Positions 19,434-29,497 are shown, counted from the first letter of the stretch. The stretch: 64,000 bases of DNA from Loktanella sp. PT4BL (GCF_003201935.1 NZ_QJJL01000002.1:744001-808000); one strand, 5' to 3'. Notes: generated by a model from the letters alone, not told the origin. Numbers and translations: made by a program.

Positions 19434-19452
19434 GGGCGGGTCTCACCCGCCT
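19434..19452. terminator. Hairpin between convergent genes
   Basis: GGCGGGT (19435-19441) pairs with ACCCGCC (19445-19451) around a three-base loop. It lies between the convergent molybdenum hydroxylase and flavodoxin genes. The flavodoxin stop codon (19443-19445) sits in the loop. No T-run follows, so termination strength is uncertain. Confidence 0.5.
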
Positions 19453-19973
19453 GCCAGCCACCCATCGAGCGTCTTTTTCAGGGCCGCCCAGTCGGTGTAT
19501 TCCTTGTCCTGCCCCGGCTTCACCTCTTGGTCTTTTGTCGCTGCGATCCAACGCATTGCCCATGATTTGAAGAAATCATATTCCGAGAAACGGAACGCCC
19601 CTGCGACATGCATCACGGTCGGGGGTGTCCAGCCTGTCTTTTCCGCAAATCGGGTCACGCAGTCCGACAAGCCTTGCCAGTCATCGGGGTCATCACCGGC
19701 AGCGGCCAATGAGACGGACAGGAACGCGGATCGCACGTGTGCCAGATCACGCGCTTTATTCTTGGCCAAGGCCACCAGCGGTTTTTGATATTTGCCCGCA
19801 TGAACCGACCCTGCGAGCAAGACCGCATCGAAACGGGCCAGCTCCGCGTCTTTGGCGTCTTCAGCGCCTACAAGTTCAACAGTATGCCCCTGCCCGTTCA
19901 GATAATCAGCGGCGTAACGTGCGATCTTGCGGGTCTGCCCCTCGGTCGAGGCATAGGCGATCAGAATATTCAT
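19443..19973 (-). CDS. Flavodoxin-domain protein, HemG/protoporphyrinogen-oxidase-like
   Basis: 176 residues, starting MNILIAYASTEGQTRKIARY, the FMN phosphate-binding loop of flavodoxins (T/S-x-T/E-G-x-T). FDAVLLAGSVHAGKY and FLSVSLAAAG are the next two FMN loops. The C-terminal FFKSWAMRWIAATK segment resembles the membrane-associating end of HemG, the menaquinone-dependent protoporphyrinogen IX dehydrogenase, but the similarity is not decisive. The start at 19973 has an excellent AAGGAG eight bases upstream; ten further in-frame codons upstream were rejected. It is convergent with the molybdenum hydroxylase genes and not clearly in an operon. Confidence 0.75.
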   Translation of the reverse strand: MNILIAYASTEGQTRKIARYAADYLNGQGHTVELVGAEDAKDAELARFDAVLLAGSVHAGKYQKPLVALAKNKARDLAHVRSAFLSVSLAAAGDDPDDWQGLSDCVTRFAEKTGWTPPTVMHVAGAFRFSEYDFFKSWAMRWIAATKDQEVKPGQDKEYTDWAALKKTLDGWLAGG

Positions 19974-20040
19974 TGTGATGCTCCTTGCTGCTGGTGGGAC
20001 CATAGCAAAGTGCGCGTGACGCCTGATTGATCGAAATCAG

Positions 20041-20808
20041 TCAGCCTGCTTTGCGCAGCCCACCGGATGCCCATGCGCGGCATGCATCGCCAAAGGCCTC
20101 AAACAGCGGCCGCGACACGGGATCATCTGCGGCGTTCCATTCTGGGTGCCACTGGACCGACATGGTGAACCCTGGCGCATCCTTGACATAAATCGCCTCG
20201 GGCGTGCCATCAGGCGCGTGTCCGTCGATCACAATGCGTGGCCCGGGTTCCTTGATGCCTTGCCCGTGCAATGTGTTGGTCATGACTTTGTGACTGCCGA
20301 ACAGACGGTGAAACGGCCCGCCTTCGGTCAGCGTGACCTCGTGGCGCAGTTCGAACTTTTCTTCCAATGTCCCATCAGGGGGCATCCGGTGGTTATCCCG
20401 CCCTGGCAGGTCGCGGATTTCGGGATAAAGCGAGCCCCCCATCGCGACATTCATTTCCTGAAAACCAAGGCAGACGCCCATGACCGGTTGGCCACGTGCC
20501 ACACAAGCGCGGATCAGCGGCAGGGTCAGACGGTCGCGGTTGCGTTCAAATGTGCCATGCGCCTCGGTTTCTTCTTCGCCGTATTCTTCAGGGTGCACAT
20601 TCGGGCGCCCGCCGGGGAAAAAGAACCCGTCGCAGGATGTCATCAATTCCTCGATATGGACCAGATCAGGCTCGACAGGAATGATCACCGGCACAACGCC
20701 GGACACCCGCGACAAAGCCTGCACGTTCATCGCACCCGCTCCCTGCACGAGATACTGGTCGTTGATCAGATGTGAATTCGAGATAATGCCAACAACAGGA
20801 CGCGCCAT
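20041..20808 (-). CDS. Gamma-glutamyl-GABA hydrolase-like class I amidotransferase family protein (PuuD-like)
   Basis: 255 residues, type I glutamine-amidotransferase fold. GVCLGFQEMNVAMGGSLYPE (about residues 115-135) carries the nucleophilic Cys, and MSVQWHPEW (about 215) the His-Glu pair; DGFFFPGG supplies the oxyanion side. This is the PuuD/peptidase C26 pattern, where free gamma-glutamyl compounds such as gamma-glutamyl-GABA are hydrolysed in putrescine breakdown. The usual nucleophile motif is CRGxQ; CLGFQ here is a small departure. AAGGGG precedes the ATG. No other putrescine genes flank it, so substrate is uncertain. Confidence 0.85.
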   Translation of the reverse strand: MARPVVGIISNSHLINDQYLVQGAGAMNVQALSRVSGVVPVIIPVEPDLVHIEELMTSCDGFFFPGGRPNVHPEEYGEEETEAHGTFERNRDRLTLPLIRACVARGQPVMGVCLGFQEMNVAMGGSLYPEIRDLPGRDNHRMPPDGTLEEKFELRHEVTLTEGGPFHRLFGSHKVMTNTLHGQGIKEPGPRIVIDGHAPDGTPEAIYVKDAPGFTMSVQWHPEWNAADDPVSRPLFEAFGDACRAWASGGLRKAG

Positions 20809-20949
20809 GTGGTTCCCCTTCAGTTCGCCGAGAAACTAGCGTTTCTGCAGCGGGTTTGAAAGATGGTCCGGCGTGCTGAAACGCTCATTATGGCGCATAT
20901 GCCGCTTTTTTCGGCAGCATATGCGAAATTTTCGGGGCTTTGACGAAAA

Positions 20950-21378
20950 TCAGGCTTCGCCGATCAGGCCTGCGGCCTCGATCCCTGCCATTGCGGCAAT
21001 CACATCATTGTCCGAGGTATCGCCGGTGACACCTACAGCGCCGATGACGGCACCGCGTTTGTCACGGACCAGAACGCCACCTGGCACAGGCACGACCTGC
21101 CCGCCGTAAACACCATTCACAGCGGCCATGAAATAGGCCTGCTGCTCGGCGCGTGCCATCTGCGCGGTGCCTGCCATGCCAAGCATGACCGAACCATAGG
21201 CCTTGCCATGCGCGATCCCGAAACGCCCGGGCGCCGCACCATCCGCGCGTTCGAATGCTTTCACATGCCCGCCCGCATCAAGGATCACAACGGAAAGCGG
21301 TTTGAACCCCATTTCGTCACCTTTAGCGAGCGCCTTGCGGATGATCGTACGGGCTTTGTTTGCCGAGATTTCAGCCAT
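20950..21378 (-). CDS. GlcG/HbpS-like (DUF336) protein
   Basis: 142 residues. The fold is recognisable from LSVVILDAGGHVKAFERADGA, then FGIAHGKAYGSVMLGM, GGVLVRDKRGAVIGAVGVTGDTSDNDV. GlcG in glycolate-utilisation loci and the haem-binding HbpS belong to this family; the biochemical role of GlcG is not settled. The gene starts 42 bp downstream of the malate synthase stop on the same strand, so it probably forms an operon with glcB. The ATG at 21378 is preceded by GAGGAAGGA; 15 earlier in-frame codons were rejected because they run through a palindromic repeat. Confidence 0.85.
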   Translation of the reverse strand: MAEISANKARTIIRKALAKGDEMGFKPLSVVILDAGGHVKAFERADGAAPGRFGIAHGKAYGSVMLGMAGTAQMARAEQQAYFMAAVNGVYGGQVVPVPGGVLVRDKRGAVIGAVGVTGDTSDNDVIAAMAGIEAAGLIGEA

Positions 21379-21393
21379 TTCTTTTCCTTCCTC

Positions 21394-21416
21394 GTAGGGT
21401 GGGTGAAACCCACGCG
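21394..21416. repeat. REP-like palindrome between glcB and the GlcG-like gene
   Basis: The sequence GTAGGGTGGGT-GAA-ACCCACGC contains a perfect six-base stem (21399-21404 with 21408-21413). Its outer part GTAGGGTGG is close to the palindrome at 56780-56805 (GTAAGGTGG), suggesting a dispersed repeat family in this genome. Confidence 0.5.
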
Positions 21417-21419
21417 TCA

Positions 21420-23567
21420 TCAATGATTGCGCTGTGCCTTGAGCTCCAACCGGCGCTGGTGCAGAACAGGTTCGGTATAGCCTGACGGCTGGATGCGACC
21501 TTTGAACACCAGATCACAGGCGGCCTGAAATGCAATCCCGTTATATTCGGGGGCCATCGGACGATAGGCCGGATCGCCTGCGTTCTGCTCATCGACCACA
21601 GCCGCCATCTTGCGCATCGCCTCCATGACCTGTTCCTCGCTCACAACATCATGGTGCAGCCAGTTGGCCAGCGCCTGGCTGGAAATCCGGCAGGTGGCGC
21701 GGTCTTCCATCAGGCCGACGTTGTTGATGTCCGGCACCTTGGAACAGCCCACGCCCTGATCAATCCAGCGCACGACATAGCCCAGAATACCTTGGGCGTT
21801 GTTTTCCACTTCCTTGATCTTCTGCGCGTCTGTCCAGCGCTGGTACTGTGCCAGCGGAATGTCCAGAATAGAGGACACATAGGCGCGGCGTCCGCCTTTG
21901 CGCAGCTTGTCCTGCACCGCCATCACGTCAACCTTGTGATAGTGCAGCGCATGCAATGTTGCCGCTGTCGGGCTAGGCACCCAAGCGCAGTTTGCACCGG
22001 ATTGCGGATGCGCAATTTTTTGTTCCAGCATCGCCGCCATCATATCGGGCATGGCCCACATGCCTTTGCCGATCTGCGCCTTGCCGGAGAAACCACATTC
22101 CAGACCGATATCCACGTTCTGGTCCTCATAGGCGCCAATCCACTGTTTGCGCTTGATAAAGTCCTTACGGCTGAACGGCCCCGCCTCCATCGAGGTGTGG
22201 ATTTCATCACCGGTACGATCAAGGAAACCTGTGTTGATAAAGGCCACCCGTGATTTCGCCGCACGGATACATTCTTTCAGGTTAACCGTTGTGCGACGTT
22301 CTTCGTCCATGATGCCGATCTTGACGGTGTCGCGCGGCAGGCCCAACGCATCCTCGACCATTTCAAAGATGTCATTTGTCAGGGCAACTTCATCTGGGCC
22401 ATGCATCTTGGGTTTCACGACATAGACCGAGCCAAGGGCCGAGTTGCCGCCATCGCGCTTGAGGTCATGCATCGCGATCATCACGGTGATCATCGCGTCC
22501 ATCAGCCCCTCGAACACCTCATCGCCGTTGGCGTCAAGGATTGCCGGGTTCGTCATCAGGTGACCCACGTTGCGGATCCACAAGAGCGCGCGGCCTTTCA
22601 GGGTCAGTTCGCCCCCGCCCGCGGCGGTGTAGGTGATGTCATCGGCCAGACGGCGGGTCATCGTCTTGCCGCCTTTTTCGAACTCGGACGTCAGGTTGCC
22701 CTGCATCAGGCCAAGCCAGTTGCTATAGGCTTCGACTTTGTCTTCTGCGTCCACACAAGCCACACTGTCTTCGCAATCCATGATCGCAGACACAGCACTT
22801 TCCAATCGCACATCGGCCAGCAGCGCCTGATCACGGCTACCAATCGGGTGCGCGCGGTCAAAGACCAGTTCCACGTGAAGGCCGTGGTTGCGCAGCACAA
22901 TCGCATCTGGTGCTTTTGGGTTGCCACGGTAGCCTACGAATTTCTCGGGCTCGCGCAGCGGCTGGTCATCCACCAGCAAGGCGCCGTCATGGACATAGTA
23001 GCGCGACACATCAGCGTGGCTGGTCCCGACAATCGGAAACGCCTCGTCAAGAAAGACACGGGCACGGGCCACAACGCGGGCACCGTGGCCGCGGTCATAG
23101 GGGCCTTTCGGGGGCTGCACGCCCATCGCGTCCGTGCCGTAGAACGCATCATAAAGGCTGCCCCAGCGGGCATTGGCGGCGTTCAGCGCAAAGCGCGCGT
23201 TGGTGATCGGCACGACAAGCTGGGGGCCGGGAACCGTCGCAATTTCGGGATCGACGTTTTGGGTCTCAATCGTGAAATCATCGCCTTCGGGAACCAGATA
23301 CCCGATTTCGCGCAGGAACGCCTCATATTCGGTCCGGTCCAGCTGCACGCCACGACGGGCCACATGCCACGCGTCGATCATTTCTTGCAGTTCATCACGC
23401 TTGGCCAATGCAGCGCGGTTGCGCGGGGTCATCTTCTCGACCAATCCGGCAAAGCCTTTCCAGAATTGGTCACTCGAGAGGCCCGTTCCTTCAAGCGCGC
23501 GTGCGTCGATAAAATCGGCAAGCTCTGCGGCCACCTTAAGCCCGTGCTTTTCAATGCGGTCTGTCAT
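21420..23567 (-). CDS. glcB: Malate synthase G
   Basis: 715 residues, the monomeric long form of malate synthase (family about 720). It condenses glyoxylate with acetyl-CoA to malate, in the glyoxylate cycle and glycolate use. Recognisable parts include [34 protein letters not shown] (cited in pieces: [10 protein letters not shown] and [12 protein letters not shown]), [48 protein letters not shown] and a C-terminal [21 protein letters not shown]. The ATG at 23567 has AGGGGAAAG upstream; the GTG three bases earlier is less likely. It is followed by a GlcG-like gene, which supports a glycolate/glyoxylate role. Confidence 0.95.
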   Translation of the reverse strand: MTDRIEKHGLKVAAELADFIDARALEGTGLSSDQFWKGFAGLVEKMTPRNRAALAKRDELQEMIDAWHVARRGVQLDRTEYEAFLREIGYLVPEGDDFTIETQNVDPEIATVPGPQLVVPITNARFALNAANARWGSLYDAFYGTDAMGVQPPKGPYDRGHGARVVARARVFLDEAFPIVGTSHADVSRYYVHDGALLVDDQPLREPEKFVGYRGNPKAPDAIVLRNHGLHVELVFDRAHPIGSRDQALLADVRLESAVSAIMDCEDSVACVDAEDKVEAYSNWLGLMQGNLTSEFEKGGKTMTRRLADDITYTAAGGGELTLKGRALLWIRNVGHLMTNPAILDANGDEVFEGLMDAMITVMIAMHDLKRDGGNSALGSVYVVKPKMHGPDEVALTNDIFEMVEDALGLPRDTVKIGIMDEERRTTVNLKECIRAAKSRVAFINTGFLDRTGDEIHTSMEAGPFSRKDFIKRKQWIGAYEDQNVDIGLECGFSGKAQIGKGMWAMPDMMAAMLEQKIAHPQSGANCAWVPSPTAATLHALHYHKVDVMAVQDKLRKGGRRAYVSSILDIPLAQYQRWTDAQKIKEVENNAQGILGYVVRWIDQGVGCSKVPDINNVGLMEDRATCRISSQALANWLHHDVVSEEQVMEAMRKMAAVVDEQNAGDPAYRPMAPEYNGIAFQAACDLVFKGRIQPSGYTEPVLHQRRLELKAQRNH

Positions 23568-23680
23568 CACTCTTTCCCCTCAGCGGTCTGCATACGGCGG
23601 CACACACATGCCTGCGCGCCACGAATTAGTGCGAAAGTTTCCGATAGGCAACAAACAGCGGCAAGATTTCTGCGCGCAAA

Positions 23681-23836
23681 TCAGCGGGGCGCGGCCGTGC
23701 GGCCCGATTTGCAGCGATCCGAGCAATAGCGGACCTCGTCCCACACCTTGGCCCATTTCTTGCGCCATGCAAAAGGCCGGCCACAGGTGGCACAGGTTTT
23801 TTGGGGCAGGTCAGCTTTGCGGCGCATCTTAGGCAT
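23681..23836 (-). CDS. DUF2256 small zinc-ribbon protein
   Basis: A 51-residue gene that is easily missed. The protein begins [19 protein letters not shown] and continues with [15 protein letters not shown] and YCSDRC. Two cysteine pairs, CATC (residues 15 and 18) and CSDRC (38 and 42), should bind one zinc ion. The sequence matches DUF2256, a family of very short proteins that is often found beside or fused to cryptochrome/photolyase genes. Here a photolyase-like gene lies about 7 kb away rather than adjacent. The gene fills most of the gap between glcB and pepN and is divergent from pepN. Function is unknown. Confidence 0.85.
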   Translation of the reverse strand: MPKMRRKADLPQKTCATCGRPFAWRKKWAKVWDEVRYCSDRCKSGRTAAPR

Positions 23837-23949
23837 GGGATGAAGATATACCGTGGGGTAGGTTTATCAAAAATTTTATTGCACCCGATTGACGGTGGAA
23901 CATCCGCACCTGGCGTCCTAGCTTTGGACAAGCCAGTAAGGATACCACC

Positions 23950-26502
23950 ATGAAAAACCCGGCCCCACAGACGATCTATCTGTCCGATTACACCCCGCCG
24001 GCCTATCTGGTCGACAGTGTCCATCTGACGTTCAAACTGGGCGCGACCGACACCCGTGTCATCTCGCGCATCGCGTTCCGGCCAAACCCGGATGCCACCA
24101 GCAAGGAATTCCTTCTGCACGGGCAGGACCTGCGCTTTATCGGTGCAAGGATTGACGGCGCGCCGATCACCCCCGATCTGAGCGCGGAGGGCCTGCGCTA
24201 TGATGCGCCCGATGCCCCCTTTGTCTTTGAAGCCGAGGTCGAGATCAGCCCCAGCACCAACACATCGCTTGAAGGGCTCTATATGTCCAACGGCATGTAT
24301 TGCACCCAATGCGAGGCCGAGGGTTTTCGCAAGATTACCTACTATCCCGACCGCCCCGATGTGATGGCTGTATTCACTGTACGGATCGAGGGCGATCTGC
24401 CGGTGCTGCTATCAAACGGGAACCCTGTCGCACAAGGTGAGGGCTGGGCCGAATGGCACGATCCCTGGCCCAAGTCTGCGTATCTTTTTGCGCTTGTCGC
24501 CGGTGATCTGGTCGCACTGTCCGACAGTTTCACTACCCGGTCTGGCCGCAAGGTTGACCTGAACATCTGGGTCCGCCCCGGGGGTGATGAGGCCAAGCGC
24601 GCCTTTGGCATGGAAGCGCTGAAAAAATCCATGGCTTGGGATGAAGAGGTCTATGGCCGCGAATACGATCTTGATCTGTTCAACATCGTCGCGGTCGATG
24701 ATTTCAACATGGGCGCGATGGAGAACAAGGGTCTGAACATCTTCAATGCCTCCGCCGTGCTTGCCTCGCCCGAAACCGCCACAGATGCGGATTTCGAGCG
24801 GATCGAGGCAATCATCGCCCACGAGTATTTCCACAACTGGACCGGCAACCGGATCACCTGTCGTGACTGGTTCCAGCTTTGCCTGAAAGAGGGTCTGACG
24901 GTGTTCCGCGACCAGCAGTTCACCGGCGATATGCGCAGTCACGCGGTCAAACGGATTGACGATGCCATGGTCCTGCGCGCGCATCAGTTCCGCGAAGACA
25001 ACGGCCCCCTGGCGCATCCGGTCCGTCCTGACAGTTTTGTCGAGATCAACAATTTTTACACCGCCACCGTTTACGAGAAGGGCGCGGAAGTCATCGGCAT
25101 GCTGAAGCTTCTGGTGGGCGATGCGGACTATGCCAAAGCGCTTGATCTTTATTTCGACCGCCATGATGGCGACGCCGCCACCATCGAAGACTGGCTGCGC
25201 GTGTTCGAAGAAGTCACCGGACGCGACCTGCGCCAGTTCGCCCGGTGGTACAGTCAGGTCGGTACACCGCGCCTGAGCGTGAATGAAAGCTACGCGGATG
25301 GCACGTATCAGCTGCATCTGCGTCAGGAAACGCTGCCAACGCCCGGTCAAGATACGAAAGAACCGCTCGTGCTGCCGATCGCTGTGGGGCTGCTCAATGA
25401 AAACGGTGCCGAGGTGGTGCCGACCACTGTTCTGGAAATGACGCAAGCGGAACAGACCTTCAGCTTTGAGGGGCTGTCCAGCAGGCCGACGGCGTCCATT
25501 CTGCGCAATTTCTCGGCCCCCGTGATTGTCAAACATGACAAGGCAAACGCCGAACGCGCCTTCCTGCTGGCCCACGACACCGATCCGTTCAACCGCTGGG
25601 ACGCGGGCCGCACACTGGCGCAAGACCTGCTCATGCGTATGGTCTGCGATGACGCCACACCTGACGCCGACTTCCTTGATGGCCTTGCAGCCGTGCTGCG
25701 CGATGACACACTGGATCCTGCGTTCCGCGCGCTGGTCCTGCGCCTGCCCAGCGAAGAGGACACCGCACAGGCGCTGTTTGACGCAGGCCACACCCCCGAC
25801 CCCGCCGTGATCAATGATGTACATGAAACGCTGAAGCTGCACATCGCCCAACATCTGCAAGACACCCTGCCCCGCATTTACGCCGACATGACCGTAGAAG
25901 GCCGCTATACGCCTGACGCGAAACACTCAGGCAAACGCGCTTTGGGCAACGCTGTGTTGGCGCTGCAAAGCAAACTTGATGGTGGCAAGGCTGCGGCCCA
26001 GCAATTCGCCAATGCCGACAACATGACCCAGCAACTGGGCGCGTTGCGCGCATTGCTGCAAATCGCGAAAGGCGAAAACGAACTGGCGGCCTTTGCGGCG
26101 CAGTGGGGGCACGACCGGCTTGTCATGGATAAATGGTTTGCGCTTCAGGTCAGCCTTGCCCCCGCGCAACTAGCGGCGGCCACGGCAGAGAAACTGACTG
26201 CGCATCCTGATTTTGATATCAAGAACCCGAACCGCTTTCGTGCGGTCTTTGGCGGGCTGCGCGGGAATACAGCGGGGTTTCATCACCGCTCTGGCGCGGG
26301 GTATGAACTGCTGGCCGATTGGCTGATCAGGCTTGATCCTCTGAACCCGCAAACAACCGCACGGATGATCACGGCCTTTGATACATGGAAACGCTATGAT
26401 ATGGAGAGGCAGAGGAAAATCCGCGTGGCATTGGAACGCATTGCAGGAACGTCAGGACTGTCTGGCGATACAAACGAGATGGTGACACGACTGCTAGGCT
26501 GA
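23950..26502 (+). CDS. pepN: Aminopeptidase N (M1 family)
   Basis: 850 residues, a cytoplasmic zinc exopeptidase releasing N-terminal residues from peptides. The zinc site is HEYFH at residues 291-295 with Glu314 eighteen residues further on (KEGLTVF); substrate amino-terminus recognition is MGAMENKGLNIFN at about 255. The N-terminal beta domain includes EGLYMSNGMYCTQCEAEGFRKITYYPDRPDVM. Length and order match the proteobacterial PepN type (about 870). AAGGATACC precedes the ATG. It is monocistronic on the plus strand, about 100 bp before an acyltransferase gene. Confidence 0.96.
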   Translation: MKNPAPQTIYLSDYTPPAYLVDSVHLTFKLGATDTRVISRIAFRPNPDATSKEFLLHGQDLRFIGARIDGAPITPDLSAEGLRYDAPDAPFVFEAEVEISPSTNTSLEGLYMSNGMYCTQCEAEGFRKITYYPDRPDVMAVFTVRIEGDLPVLLSNGNPVAQGEGWAEWHDPWPKSAYLFALVAGDLVALSDSFTTRSGRKVDLNIWVRPGGDEAKRAFGMEALKKSMAWDEEVYGREYDLDLFNIVAVDDFNMGAMENKGLNIFNASAVLASPETATDADFERIEAIIAHEYFHNWTGNRITCRDWFQLCLKEGLTVFRDQQFTGDMRSHAVKRIDDAMVLRAHQFREDNGPLAHPVRPDSFVEINNFYTATVYEKGAEVIGMLKLLVGDADYAKALDLYFDRHDGDAATIEDWLRVFEEVTGRDLRQFARWYSQVGTPRLSVNESYADGTYQLHLRQETLPTPGQDTKEPLVLPIAVGLLNENGAEVVPTTVLEMTQAEQTFSFEGLSSRPTASILRNFSAPVIVKHDKANAERAFLLAHDTDPFNRWDAGRTLAQDLLMRMVCDDATPDADFLDGLAAVLRDDTLDPAFRALVLRLPSEEDTAQALFDAGHTPDPAVINDVHETLKLHIAQHLQDTLPRIYADMTVEGRYTPDAKHSGKRALGNAVLALQSKLDGGKAAAQQFANADNMTQQLGALRALLQIAKGENELAAFAAQWGHDRLVMDKWFALQVSLAPAQLAAATAEKLTAHPDFDIKNPNRFRAVFGGLRGNTAGFHHRSGAGYELLADWLIRLDPLNPQTTARMITAFDTWKRYDMERQRKIRVALERIAGTSGLSGDTNEMVTRLLG

Positions 26503-26603
26503 ATGTCGCCGAGGATCAGGCCCATTAACGCAAGTCATTGCCGTTACAAAGCCTTCGTCATTTTGTCGTAGTCACGTCACATCACGCAGCGCAAGGATAA
26601 GCA

Positions 26604-27473
26604 ATGGAACACCGCATTGAACCGCTGATCGCTGAACGCGCACCTTGGCTGTATAGCGACAGGCTTGGCACAGGTATCGCCAAACGCTGCCTGCACCGTT
26701 TGCTGGGGTACGATAAAACCGTTGAAATCGCCACAACCCTTAAAGACGCGCCCGCCAACGAGATCATGGATCAAATGGCTGGGCGCCTCTCCACAATGGT
26801 GACGGCCAGCGGCCTTGGGCATATTCCAACCCACGGGCCTGCGCTGATCGTGGCCAACCACCCCACGGGGATCGCCGACGGGATCATCCTGCATGGCTTG
26901 ATCGCAACAATGCGACCCGACGCATATTTCTTCGCCAATCGCGATATCCTGCGGGTTTTTCCGCAGATGGACACGATGATCGCACCTGTTGAATGGCGCA
27001 AAGAACTACGCAGCCACGCCAAGACCCGTGCAACAATGGCTTATGTGCGCGACGCCACCACCGCTGGCCGCCTTGGGATTATCTTTCCCTCGGGCCGTCT
27101 GGCGAAACGGCGCGGCCTGCGTCTGCATGAGAGGCCCTGGATGGCATCGGCTGCGATGCTGGCGCACAAATTTGATGTTCCCGTGATCCCCGTCAACATT
27201 CAGGCCCGCAATTCCGCGCTCTTTTATTTGTTTGACAAGATCCACCCGACGATGCGCGACATCACCCTGTTCCACGAGACCCTGAACAAAGCACGACAGC
27301 CCTTTCAGGTCACCGTGGGTGAGCCGATTTCTGCCGCAGCAATCCCGCGCAATTCCGAAGACGGGATTGCCATGTTGCGCAAGGCGACGCTGGCCTTGGG
27401 GGGCAAACACGCGCCTGCGGTGAACCTTGTGTCAACATCGCGCGCTTGGGCACGCCGTACACAACTTGACTAG
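26604..27473 (+). CDS. Lysophospholipid acyltransferase-family protein
   Basis: 289 residues. The acyltransferase motif I reads VANHPTGIADG (about residues 90-100): His and Asp are five residues apart, the variant seen in some LPLAT subfamilies rather than the textbook H-x4-D. The glycerol-phosphate-binding block is IIFPSGRLAKRRG (about residue 155), and VIPVNIQARNS is the usual strand after it. It probably esterifies a lysophospholipid or ornithine-type lipid at the inner membrane; the acceptor is unknown. A ribosome binding site (AAGGA) precedes the ATG. No lipid genes are adjacent. Confidence 0.8.
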   Translation: MEHRIEPLIAERAPWLYSDRLGTGIAKRCLHRLLGYDKTVEIATTLKDAPANEIMDQMAGRLSTMVTASGLGHIPTHGPALIVANHPTGIADGIILHGLIATMRPDAYFFANRDILRVFPQMDTMIAPVEWRKELRSHAKTRATMAYVRDATTAGRLGIIFPSGRLAKRRGLRLHERPWMASAAMLAHKFDVPVIPVNIQARNSALFYLFDKIHPTMRDITLFHETLNKARQPFQVTVGEPISAAAIPRNSEDGIAMLRKATLALGGKHAPAVNLVSTSRAWARRTQLD

Positions 27474-27546
27474 AGCCATGATGTTCTCTTGAAGCTGCCC
27501 CCGCCTTCTTTTACATGAACGTATCCCAAGTAAAAGGAAGCGCCTG

Positions 27547-29058
27547 ATGCTCGACCTCACCTATGAAGCCCCGACCCCCAAAGTGATTGCTGGTGCCACC
27601 AGTGATTGGGAACTGGTGATCGGACTTGAGGTGCACGCGCAGGTCGCGACCAAAGCCAAGCTTTTCTCGGGCGCGTCAACGCAATTCGGCGCGGAACCCA
27701 ACAGCAATGTGGCATTCGTTGATGCGGGCATGCCCGGGATGTTGCCGGTGATTAACGAAGGTTGCGTGGCGCAGGCGGTGAAGACAGGTCTGGGGCTGAA
27801 CGCACAGATCAATCTGGTGTCGGCCTTTGACCGCAAGAACTATTTCTACCCAGACCTGCCGCAAGGCTATCAGATTTCCCAGCTTTACCACCCGATTGTG
27901 GGCGAAGGTGAGGTGCTGGTTGAGATGGGCAACGGTCAGGCGCGCCGCGTACGGATCGAGCGCATCCATCTTGAACAGGATGCGGGCAAATCCATTCACG
28001 ACATGGACCCGCATATGTCTTTTGTGGACCTCAACCGCACCGGTGTGGCGCTGATGGAGATCGTCAGCCGCCCCGACATTCGCGGCCCGGAAGAGGCCGC
28101 GGCCTATGTGCTGAAACTGCGTCAGATCCTGCGGTACTTGGGCACCTGCGACGGCAACATGCAGAACGGCAACCTGCGCGCCGATGTGAACGTGTCGGTC
28201 TGCCGCCCCGGTGACTACGAGAAATATCAGGCGACGCAGGATTTCAGCCACCTTGGCACCCGCTGCGAGATCAAGAACATGAACTCGATGCGCTTTATCC
28301 AGATGGCGATTGATTATGAGGCCCGCCGCCAGATCGCGCTGATCGAAGACGGCAAAGAGGTGGTGCAGGAAACCCGCCTTTATGATCCGGACAAGAACGA
28401 GACACGGTCCATGCGGTCCAAGGAAGAGGCGCATGATTACCGCTACTTCCCCGATCCCGATTTGCTGCCTTTGGAGATCGAGCAGGCATGGGTGGATGAC
28501 ATCAAGGCCGCCTTGCCGGAACTGCCCGATCAGAAAAAGGCAAGGTTTATCAATGATTTTGGCCTGTCTGACTATGACGCCTCGGTGCTGACCGCCGAAG
28601 TGGTAAACGCGGAATATTTCGAAAAAGTCGCCGAAGGGCGCGACGGCAAACTGGCCGCGAACTGGGTCATCAATGAACTGTTCGGTCGTCTCAAGAAAGA
28701 GGACCACGGGATCGAGGAAAGCCCCGTCTCGGCGGCGCAGCTGGGTGAACTGATCGGGCTGATCAAGTCAGGCGACATCAGCGGCAAGATTGCCAAGGAT
28801 GTGTTCGAGATTTGCTACACAACGGGTCGTAACCCTGCCGAAATCGTCGAGACCGAAGGCATGAAGCAGGTCACGGACACAGGCGCGATCGAGGCTGCGG
28901 TGGATGAAATTATCGCTGCCAATCCCGCACAGGTGGAAAAGGCGCAGGCGAACCCGAAACTGGTGGGCTGGTTTGTCGGCCAGGTCATGAAAGCAACCGG
29001 CGGCAAGGCAAACCCTGCGGCTGTAAACGAAATCGTATCGGCGAAACTGGGGATTTAA
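27547..29058 (+). CDS. gatB: Asp-tRNA(Asn)/Glu-tRNA(Gln) amidotransferase subunit B
   Basis: 503 residues; the kinase subunit of GatCAB, which activates misacylated Glu-tRNA(Gln) or Asp-tRNA(Asn) before transamidation. Signatures: [58 protein letters not shown] and [13 protein letters not shown]. The C-terminal Yqey-type tail ([17 protein letters not shown]) is intact. gatA and gatC are not in the window, as is common in alphaproteobacteria. AAGGAAG lies before the ATG. It is followed after 76 bp by a DUF4177 gene on the same strand. Confidence 0.96.
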   Translation: MLDLTYEAPTPKVIAGATSDWELVIGLEVHAQVATKAKLFSGASTQFGAEPNSNVAFVDAGMPGMLPVINEGCVAQAVKTGLGLNAQINLVSAFDRKNYFYPDLPQGYQISQLYHPIVGEGEVLVEMGNGQARRVRIERIHLEQDAGKSIHDMDPHMSFVDLNRTGVALMEIVSRPDIRGPEEAAAYVLKLRQILRYLGTCDGNMQNGNLRADVNVSVCRPGDYEKYQATQDFSHLGTRCEIKNMNSMRFIQMAIDYEARRQIALIEDGKEVVQETRLYDPDKNETRSMRSKEEAHDYRYFPDPDLLPLEIEQAWVDDIKAALPELPDQKKARFINDFGLSDYDASVLTAEVVNAEYFEKVAEGRDGKLAANWVINELFGRLKKEDHGIEESPVSAAQLGELIGLIKSGDISGKIAKDVFEICYTTGRNPAEIVETEGMKQVTDTGAIEAAVDEIIAANPAQVEKAQANPKLVGWFVGQVMKATGGKANPAAVNEIVSAKLGI

Positions 29059-29134
29059 TGCTCCGGAACGCGGAATGCGTTGGCAGCCACCGCCAGTTTT
29101 GGTACATCCGTCAGGATAAATTAGGGGTATTGCC

Positions 29135-29497
29135 ATGACCTATGAGTACAAAGTCGTTCCCGCCCCCCTGCGCGGACTGAAAGCCAAAGGCGTGAAAACC
29201 GCAGAAGACCGGTTTGCGCTGGCGCTGGAAACCGCAATGAACGACCTTGCCCGCGACGGTTGGGAATATTTGCGTGCGGATACGCTGCCAAGCGAACAGC
29301 GCGAAGGTCTGATGAGCAAAACCACCGTCTATCAGAACATGCTGGTCTTTCGCCGTGCGAAATCGGTCGCCAGACCTTCTGCCCCTGCCCCAGCGGTGAG
29401 TGCGCCGCCCCTTGCCCCAACGACTCCAAAGAAAATCGTCGCAAAGCCGGATTCCGAAAAACCTGCGCCCCCCTCGCCCGACGTTGCGGCCCAGTAA
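29135..29497 (+). CDS. DUF4177 domain protein
   Basis: 120 residues. Residues 1-75 form the small DUF4177 domain, with TYEYKVVPAP at the start, LARDGWEYLRADTLPSE in the middle and MLVFRRAKS at the end. The remaining 45 residues are a low-complexity Pro/Ala tail (ASAPAPAV-like, PPLAPTTPK). The family has no established function. Translation ends one base before the convergent bolA stop. Its strand and spacing allow co-transcription with gatB. Confidence 0.82.
   Translation: MTYEYKVVPAPLRGLKAKGVKTAEDRFALALETAMNDLARDGWEYLRADTLPSEQREGLMSKTTVYQNMLVFRRAKSVARPSAPAPAVSAPPLAPTTPKKIVAKPDSEKPAPPSPDVAAQ

Noticed and set aside
24412-25926. 504-codon minus-strand frame opposite pepN
   Set aside because: Pure antisense shadow of a well-supported gene.
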